DNA of 10,695 nucleotides from Planctomycetota bacterium (GTDB lineage Bacteria; Planctomycetota; Phycisphaerae; Sedimentisphaerales; Anaerohalosphaeraceae): NCBI GenBank assembly GCA_030637065.1, contig DAOVVQ010000123.1, positions 1 through 10,695 on the forward strand, given 5' to 3'. The position numbers and the translations under genes were made by a program. Positions 6,906 to 10,695 of the stretch are shown here, one piece after another. The notes under the pieces are model-generated. The model was not told where the DNA came from. It ran no database searches and worked only from the letters and a program-made list of their open reading frames with translations. The stretch's first letter is position 1. Each line of letters opens with the position of its first letter.

Positions 6906-7316
6906 ATGGATGCTGACTATAACAGGTATTTGTTCGCAGCCGATGCGATTTTGGTTACTCATTTTGCGTTTGTTGCGTTTGTTGTTCTTGGTCTGGCGTT
7001 TATATGGGCGGGACATTTTGCCGGGCTTGGGGCCGTACGGAACATGAAATTCCGCCTTTGCCATCTCCTGGCTATGGCTGTCGTTCTTTGCCAAAACCTG
7101 CTTGACCGGATTTGTCCCCTTACCGAATGGGAGAATTCGCTGCGGATCCGAGGCGGTGCCGGGCCGGCATACGAGACGAGCTTCATGCAGGAGTGGATAC
7201 ATCGGATCATGTTCTTCGATCTAAGCACGCAGGCCTTTGCTGTGATATATACTATGTTCTTTTTGCTGATCCTGCTGACAATCTGGAAGATCCCGCCGGC
7301 CCGGTCTCGCGGATAG
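6906..7316 (+). CDS. DUF2784 family small membrane protein
   Basis: The function of this family is unknown. From the ATG at 6906 the protein has 136 residues and three clear hydrophobic segments (about 12-36, 47-66 and 105-128). The family pattern is visible: FRLCHLLAMAVVLCQNLLDRICPLTEWENSLR (49-80; only the CPLTEWE core is diagnostic), followed by Tyr-x-x-SF and a final helix. Start choice: a GTG at 6882 is in frame and would add eight residues, but neither start has a good SD; I chose the ATG because it gives a normal short N-terminus. It lies 118 nt after the sulfatase stop, behind a tandem repeat, so it is probably its own transcription unit. It converges with the histidine kinase gene. 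Confidence 0.84.
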   Translation: MDADYNRYLFAADAILVTHFAFVAFVVLGLAFIWAGHFAGLGAVRNMKFRLCHLLAMAVVLCQNLLDRICPLTEWENSLRIRGGAGPAYETSFMQEWIHRIMFFDLSTQAFAVIYTMFFLLILLTIWKIPPARSRG

Positions 7317-7323
7317 ATATGGA

Positions 7324-7341
7324 ATCCGCCCCTTGGCGGAT
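7324..7341. repeat. Hairpin: 7-bp inverted repeat after the DUF2784 gene
   Basis: ATCCGCC and GGCGGAT pair perfectly around the 4-base loop CCTT, seven bases after the DUF2784 stop. There is no T-run. Together with the palindrome at 7353-7377 it forms a two-hairpin composite; the second palindrome copy near 9847 is also preceded by an inverted repeat and a similar spacer. Confidence 0.5.
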
Positions 7342-7352
7342 GCTATTTCATG

Positions 7353-7377
7353 CTGGATTCCCGCCTTCGCGGGAATG
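7353..7377 (+). repeat. REP-like palindromic repeat, copy 1
   Basis: The core ATTCCCGCCTTCGCGGGAAT (7357-7376) is an 8-bp perfect stem with the loop CTTC. The 25 bases 7353-7377 are identical to 9847-9871. Translated on the minus strand it gives the IPAKAGIQ string that often appears in spurious ORFs from dispersed repeats of this kind in many genomes (recalled, not searched). It lies in the gap between the convergent DUF2784 and kinase genes. Confidence 0.82.
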
Positions 7378-7384
7378 ACAGATT

Positions 7385-7402
7385 GGTGCGAAATATCGCA
7401 CC
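7385..7402. repeat. Hairpin: 7-bp perfect inverted repeat
   Basis: GGTGCGA and TCGCACC pair perfectly around the loop AATA. It is the third hairpin in an 80-base stretch between two convergent genes. There is no T-run, so if it stops transcription it is not as a classical intrinsic terminator. Confidence 0.5.
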
Positions 7403-7426
7403 CTATGGGGCTAATGACAGAAATAC

Positions 7427-7457
7427 AAAACAGGGCGAAAGCCGGCGGCTTTGTTTT
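7427..7457 (+). terminator. Possible terminator hairpin for the DUF2784 transcript
   Basis: AAAGCC and GGCTTT (7438-7452) form a 6-bp stem around GGC, followed on the plus strand by GTTTTG; the outer AAAAC (7427-7431) can also pair with GTTTT (7453-7457) across a bulge. It is the only hairpin in this gap followed by a T-rich stretch. It is about 120 nt after the DUF2784 stop, so the assignment is uncertain. Confidence 0.35.
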
Positions 7458-7488
7458 GAACATTTGGATTTTGGTGATTCGATATTGT

Positions 7489-7518
7489 TTAGGATTTAGA
7501 ATTTAGTGCTTAGGATTT
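7489..7518. repeat. AT-rich short repeat (TTAGGATTT units) at the kinase break point
   Basis: TTAGGATTT occurs at 7489-7497 and again at 7510-7518, with the similar AGAATTTAG between. On the minus strand this supplies the TAA that ends the receiver-domain relic. Such strings look like dispersed AT-rich intergenic repeats rather than coding sequence. The receiver homology stops here. Confidence 0.5.
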
Positions 7519-7680
7519 GAAAAACTCTGTACCCTCCCAGACAATGTCAACATCAAACCCAAGGCGTTTGAGCATTTTTCTTGCCAGAACCTGGCTTCCC
7601 TCGGAATCCTCGGCTAACAGGACCGCCCCTGAGAACTGGAAATCCTTTCCCGCTTCGGTTTCCGATGCTAAACCTTCATT
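7510..7680 (-). pseudogene. Relic of a response-regulator receiver domain, 3' part of a broken hybrid kinase
   Basis: Directly after the kinase TGA (7683-7681) the same frame stays open for 56 codons to a TAA at 7510-7512. After a linker of about 18 residues it reads GAVLLAEDSEGSQVLARKM, then LKRLGFDVDIVWEGTEF: the first strand with its acidic pair (Glu-Asp) and the first helix and second strand of a REC domain. The phosphoacceptor Asp, the conserved Thr/Ser and Lys are missing, because homology ends at the AT-rich repeat. The frame match and natural linker length indicate that the kinase once carried a fused receiver, lost by a nonsense change and a 3' truncation. I do not see the rest of the domain further along. 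Confidence 0.8.
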
Positions 7681-9591
7681 TCACTCGCGTTGGCCGGCCA
7701 ATTTCGGCGTCTGGGCATCGAGGCCTACGGGAATCGTCAGCGAAAACACCGAACCTTTGCCCACCTGACTTGTCACAGAAACATCTCCGTCCAGCAGTCC
7801 GGCGATCTTCCTTGTGATAGTCAGACCGAGACCGGTCCCGCCATATTCCCGTGTGTTGCTGCCATCGATCTGGGTAAAAGAATTGAATATGCTTTCATGC
7901 TCATCCGGAGGGATGCCAATGCCGGTGTCTTCGACGTCGAAGCGAAGCAGCGGCCTGTCCTGACGGTGCTCGATAATCACTTTCAGGAGAACATGTCCCT
8001 TGTCAGTAAATTTAACGGCATTGCTTATCAAATTGGCCATGCACTGACGAACACGATCGGGGTCGGTTATTACCGTCTCGGGCAGGGTATCGGCGCGGAA
8101 TACTTCGAACTGCAATCCTTTCCTTGCCGCCAGCGGTCGCATAGTAGCCTCGATACCGTCAAGCATATCTTTCAGGAAGCAGGCTCTCAGTTTGATCTTG
8201 AGCTTTCCGACCTCGATCTTAGAGAGGTCTAACACGTCATTGATTATTCGCAGGAGTGATTTGGAAGCTCTTTGGATCAGATTGATGCTCTCACTTTGGT
8301 CGCCGGTCGGATTATCGGCGTTCAGGAGTTCGGCGAAGCCCATAATAATATTCAATGGTGTTCGTATCTCATGGCTCATATTGGCAAGAAACTGGCTCTT
8401 GGCAAGGTTTGCAGATTCGGCCTGCTCTTTTGCTTCTTTGAGTTGTTCTTCGGCACGCTTGCGATCGGTGATGTCCCTGTTAATGCCAACTAAACCAATC
8501 ACGTTTCCGTCAGTGTCCTTCAAAGGCATCTTTGTCGTCAGGTTCCATCTTTGCTGACCTGTTACCAGGTCGGTGAAAGGCTCTTCCTTATTGACAAATC
8601 CGCGTCCGGTTCGCATGACCTGCTGCTCTTCGTCGTAAAAGTGTTTTGCTAATTCTTCAGGGCAAAAGTCGGCATCGCTTATGCCTATGAGATCTTCAAC
8701 ATTGTCCAGTCCCGAGACACGTGCAACGTTCGCGTTGCAAAGAATAAAGCGGCAGTTGGTATCTTTGACATAAACCGAATCCGGCACAGAGTTTATCAGG
8801 GTGCGGAGACGATTGTGCTCGTTGGAGAGTTGTTCCTCCGAGACCTTTAGCTGCTCCTCGGCCTTTTTGCGTTGCGTGATGTCCATGGCGTACGCATTGA
8901 CATAGTTGGAATCTTCGACGGGAGCAAAGGTTATGGAAAAGACTTTTCCGTTGAACATCGCAGACATCCATTTTCTCAGGCCGGAGTCTAAAGTTTCCAT
9001 GATATGCTTGTGCCATAATTCAGGAACTGCACGGCCGATCTCGACACCCCAATGAGCCAGCATTGTCTGGCCCGCATCGTTGGCATAGATCAAGGTTCCG
9101 TCGCGTGCAATTTGCAAAATCGGGTTTGGATTCCGGGAGGCAAACGGGGCAAGACTTCCAATTTTCTGCCCGACCTGTTTGCCTTCGGTTATATCGAACG
9201 CATAATGCAGGTAGAGATCATCTGAGATCGGTACCCAGTGAACGTCCCAAAGTAAATCGCCAGAGCTGATCTCGGCATTCTGCCTGACTTTCGTGTCCCA
9301 AAGCTTCGGGGCAAGACAGCCGGGACAAGGCCTCTCGCAATGGCCCCAGGCGGCAAAACACCGCTTGCCCGGCACAACTCCGGATTGGGCGGCAAGGGCA
9401 TTTGAAGCAATAATTTTACGCGAGTGGGGCTTTATGAGCATTGCAGCCTGCGGCATGGAATCCAGAAAAAGTCGGCTTAGCCTTACCGTTTCCGTAAAAT
9501 TGTGTTCTCCGCGTTGGAAGTCCGATACCATGCGGCGAACCTCATCGATCTCGCCCATGATTCCTTCCACGATCCCGGCAGAATCGTCCAT
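7681..9591 (-). CDS. PAS-PAS-PAS sensor histidine kinase (former hybrid kinase)
   Basis: A 636-residue signal-transduction kinase with no membrane segment, so probably cytoplasmic. Order: N-terminal helix; PAS1 (about 40-137) with a Cys cluster at 78, 85, 89 and 92; PAS2 (about 150-240) ending DITQRKKAEEQ; a coiled linker; PAS3 (about 263-378) ending DITDRKRAEEQ; a second coiled linker; HisKA with SHEIRTP (phosphorylated His407); and HATPase with the N-box around Asn520/Asn524, G1 DTGIGI (555-560), F-box FNSFTQID and G2 GGTGLGL (584-590). All catalytic motifs are intact, so autophosphorylation is expected. It ends shortly after the HATPase domain at a TGA, beyond which receiver sequence continues in frame. 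The ATG at 9591 has GGAG 8 nt upstream. No partner response regulator is adjacent; the ligand is unknown. Confidence 0.95.
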   Translation of the reverse strand: MDDSAGIVEGIMGEIDEVRRMVSDFQRGEHNFTETVRLSRLFLDSMPQAAMLIKPHSRKIIASNALAAQSGVVPGKRCFAAWGHCERPCPGCLAPKLWDTKVRQNAEISSGDLLWDVHWVPISDDLYLHYAFDITEGKQVGQKIGSLAPFASRNPNPILQIARDGTLIYANDAGQTMLAHWGVEIGRAVPELWHKHIMETLDSGLRKWMSAMFNGKVFSITFAPVEDSNYVNAYAMDITQRKKAEEQLKVSEEQLSNEHNRLRTLINSVPDSVYVKDTNCRFILCNANVARVSGLDNVEDLIGISDADFCPEELAKHFYDEEQQVMRTGRGFVNKEEPFTDLVTGQQRWNLTTKMPLKDTDGNVIGLVGINRDITDRKRAEEQLKEAKEQAESANLAKSQFLANMSHEIRTPLNIIMGFAELLNADNPTGDQSESINLIQRASKSLLRIINDVLDLSKIEVGKLKIKLRACFLKDMLDGIEATMRPLAARKGLQFEVFRADTLPETVITDPDRVRQCMANLISNAVKFTDKGHVLLKVIIEHRQDRPLLRFDVEDTGIGIPPDEHESIFNSFTQIDGSNTREYGGTGLGLTITRKIAGLLDGDVSVTSQVGKGSVFSLTIPVGLDAQTPKLAGQRE

Positions 9592-9768
9592 TAAATCTGC
9601 TCCCTGCAGTTACAAAATCAGCCACGTTCCGTCAAACCTGCATAAAACGACAACTTTTATAGTGAACCCTCTCGTCATCACCTTGCAAGACTAAATTCTT
9701 ATTAAAAGTCGGAAAAATGCTCTATTTTTGCGGCAGTCCGCAAACACCCACCAGTTCCCAACCGAAAT

Positions 9769-9804
9769 GCGGGTTTTGGGCTTGAGATTTGGGCGGGTTT
9801 TGGG
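9769..9804 (+). repeat. 12-bp direct repeat pair around a promoter candidate
   Basis: GCGGGTTTTGGG occurs exactly at 9769-9780 and 9793-9804, 24 bp apart. The first copy ends one base before the candidate -35 and the second ends directly at the candidate -10. This placement would suit an operator, but no regulator can be named. Confidence 0.55.
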
Positions 9805-9810
9805 TATATA
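9782..9810 (+). promoter_or_regulatory. Candidate sigma70-type promoter for the second DUF1080 gene
   Basis: TTGAGA (9782-9787, 5/6 to consensus) and TATATA (9805-9810, 4/6) are 17 nt apart. This leaves a leader of roughly 90 nt, containing the palindromic repeat, before the GTG at 9908. Confidence 0.45.
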
Positions 9811-9846
9811 TAGCCAAACGGCGTAGGCTAATGCCTATCTTACAGG

Positions 9847-9871
9847 CTGGATTCCCGCCTTCGCGGGAATG
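9847..9871 (+). repeat. REP-like palindromic repeat, copy 2
   Basis: Identical over 25 bp to 7353-7377 and in the same orientation. The similarity extends about 20 bases upstream with small indels (ATGC-TATTTCA versus ATGCCTATCTTACA), and both copies are preceded by another short inverted repeat (here TAGCC/GGCTA, 9811-9830). The copy lies in the presumed 5' leader of the second DUF1080 gene, 36 nt before its start, so the hairpin could affect mRNA stability or translation. Confidence 0.82.
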
Positions 9872-9895
9872 GCAAAAGCGCAAATGTTACTGTTT

Positions 9896-9910
9896 AAGGA
9901 GGTTATCGTG
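9896..9910 (+). promoter_or_regulatory. Shine-Dalgarno deciding the GTG start of the second DUF1080 gene
   Basis: AAGGAGG at 9896-9902 lies 5 nt before the GTG at 9908. It rules out the in-frame ATG at 9869, which lies inside the palindromic repeat. Confidence 0.8.
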
Positions 9911-10693
9911 AAGCGAAAATTGATCAGAGTCGTTGTTGGTGTGTTATTAATGGCGGTTGCGATTGGCTGTACGGTCGGCGTGGCGGCATCGAAAAAGGAA
10001 CTGCCGCCCGTTATGGGGCGCGACGGCTGGTGTGTCCATGATATGAACCGGCCCCGCCCAGCGGTTATTACTCCCGGAGCGAGACCCGGCGATGCCCCTT
10101 CCGACGCTATCGTACTCTTTGATGGCAAGGATGGCTCGCAGTGGGCCCCTTCCAAAGATGGTAACAGGAAGATGTGGAAGGTTGCCAATGGCTATCTGGA
10201 GGCGGTCAAGGGCTCTAAGCATCTGGCAACTAAGCAGAGCTTTGGCTCCTGCCAGCTGCATATCGAGTGGGCGACGCCTAAGGTAGTCGTCGGCGACGGC
10301 CAGAAACGCGGCAACAGCGGCATCTATTTTATGGGCCTCTATGAGTTTCAGGTGCTGGATTCTTATGACAATATCACCTACGCCGACGGGCAGGCTGCGG
10401 CGATCTACGGCCAGAATCCTCCGATGGTCAACGTCTGCCGCGGACCGGGAAAGTGGCAGACCTACGACATCATCTTTCATCGGCCCGTCTTTAAGGGCGG
10501 CAAGATGGTTAAGCCTGCAACGCTTACCGCGTTTCATAACGGCGTGCTGGTCCAGTACAACTGGGCGTATTACGGCCCGACCAAGCACCGCACCGATACG
10601 GAATATGTCCCTCATGCCGACAAGTTACCGATAAAGCTGCAAGACCACGGCAATCCGGCCCGCTATCGCAATATCTGGATTCGCGAGCTTTGA
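9908..10693 (+). CDS. DUF1080 lipoprotein, second and divergent paralogue
   Basis: A 261-residue exported protein of the 3-keto-disaccharide hydrolase-like family (PF06439). The N-terminus is basic, then hydrophobic, with AIGC forming a lipobox at Cys21. A Pro-rich segment HDMNRPRPAVITPG (44-57) precedes the domain, followed by IVLFDGKDGSQW (68-79), MWKVANGYLE, the family signature GNSGIYFMGLYEFQVLDS (135-152), GKWQTYDIIFHRPVF (181-195) and the ending RYRNIWIREL. It differs strongly from the copy at 4516-5250: a different leader, an intact GNSG-to-EFQVLDS motif and no long insert, so the two belong to different subgroups and are not a recent duplication. The gene ends two bases before the window edge; what follows is unknown. 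A surface or periplasmic glycan role is inferred from the family. Confidence 0.91.
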   Translation: MKRKLIRVVVGVLLMAVAIGCTVGVAASKKELPPVMGRDGWCVHDMNRPRPAVITPGARPGDAPSDAIVLFDGKDGSQWAPSKDGNRKMWKVANGYLEAVKGSKHLATKQSFGSCQLHIEWATPKVVVGDGQKRGNSGIYFMGLYEFQVLDSYDNITYADGQAAAIYGQNPPMVNVCRGPGKWQTYDIIFHRPVFKGGKMVKPATLTAFHNGVLVQYNWAYYGPTKHRTDTEYVPHADKLPIKLQDHGNPARYRNIWIREL

Positions 10694-10695
10694 CC

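Larger units (their letters stand above)
9592..9907. other. 316-nt divergent intergenic region
   Basis: It separates the kinase (minus) from the second DUF1080 gene (plus). It contains a 7-bp perfect stem-loop at 9727-9744 (TTTGCGG, loop CAGT, CCGCAAA), a 12-bp direct repeat pair, a sigma70-like promoter candidate and the second REP-like palindrome, each discussed separately. I see no coding sequence or known riboswitch. I found no convincing promoter for the kinase. Confidence 0.6.

Noticed and set aside
7221..7463. Minus-strand ORF containing IPAKAGIQ
   Set aside because: It is a translation of the palindromic repeat and neighbouring hairpins, overlaps the end of the DUF2784 gene and has no SD or family match.
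7681..7683. TGA in the kinase read as selenocysteine or another recoding event
   Set aside because: No SECIS-like hairpin seen directly after it, it sits in a linker rather than an active site, and the receiver downstream is truncated anyway, which fits decay better.
9835..10188. Minus-strand ORF ending in IPAKAGIQ
   Set aside because: It runs antisense through the second DUF1080 gene and its C-terminus is the repeat; a shadow ORF.
9947..10615. Long minus-strand ORF of 222 codons
   Set aside because: Antisense shadow of the second DUF1080 gene.
1..10695. CRISPR array, tRNA or rRNA genes, transposase, phage genes
   Set aside because: Scanned for regularly spaced repeats, tRNA-like cloverleafs and typical mobile-element proteins on both strands; none recognised by eye.

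Overview
The window looks like a bacterial chromosome segment from the phylum Planctomycetota, most probably class Phycisphaerae. This is an inference from gene content: a Tat-exported sulfatase next to a DUF1080 lipoprotein, a DUF502–hpf–PTS gene order, and hairpin repeats of the 'PAKAGIQ' type. G+C is moderate and no ribosomal marker is present, so the assignment is not firm.

Left part (1-3904, minus strand). Read in the direction of transcription, this is a flippase-like membrane protein (UPF0104/LPG_synthase_TM), a DUF502 membrane protein, the short ribosome hibernation factor HPF, a PtsN-type EIIA, HPr, and Enzyme I, which runs off the left edge. There is no sugar permease (EIIB/EIIC), so the PTS genes look like a regulatory phosphorelay. 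No HPr kinase lies between ptsN and ptsH, although HPr keeps both the His and the Ser phosphorylation sites.

Middle part (4013-7316, plus strand). hisI (phosphoribosyl-AMP cyclohydrolase) is divergent from the flippase gene. It is followed by a probable two-gene operon of a DUF1080 (3-keto-disaccharide hydrolase-like) lipoprotein and a Cys-type S1 sulfatase with a Tat signal and a possible lipobox, which suggests work on sulfated glycans outside the cytoplasm. A small DUF2784 membrane protein follows, preceded by two tandem 20-bp repeats.

Right part (7317-10693). A hairpin-rich intergenic stretch holds a REP-like palindrome. Next comes a minus-strand PAS-PAS-PAS histidine kinase. Its reading frame hits a TGA and then continues in the same frame into the first ~36 residues of a receiver domain, which ends in AT-rich repeat sequence. 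It is therefore a hybrid kinase that has lost its receiver. A second copy of the same palindrome, in the same orientation, lies upstream of the kinase, so the locus is bracketed by 25-bp identical direct repeats. A second, different DUF1080 lipoprotein ends the window; it has a good SD and a plausible sigma70-type promoter.

Most of the window is recognisable chromosomal content. I see no CRISPR array, transposase, phage module or clearly new multi-gene system. The items most worth a second look are the broken hybrid kinase bracketed by repeats, the Cys-rich first PAS domain, and the DUF502-HPF-PTS cluster without HPr kinase.
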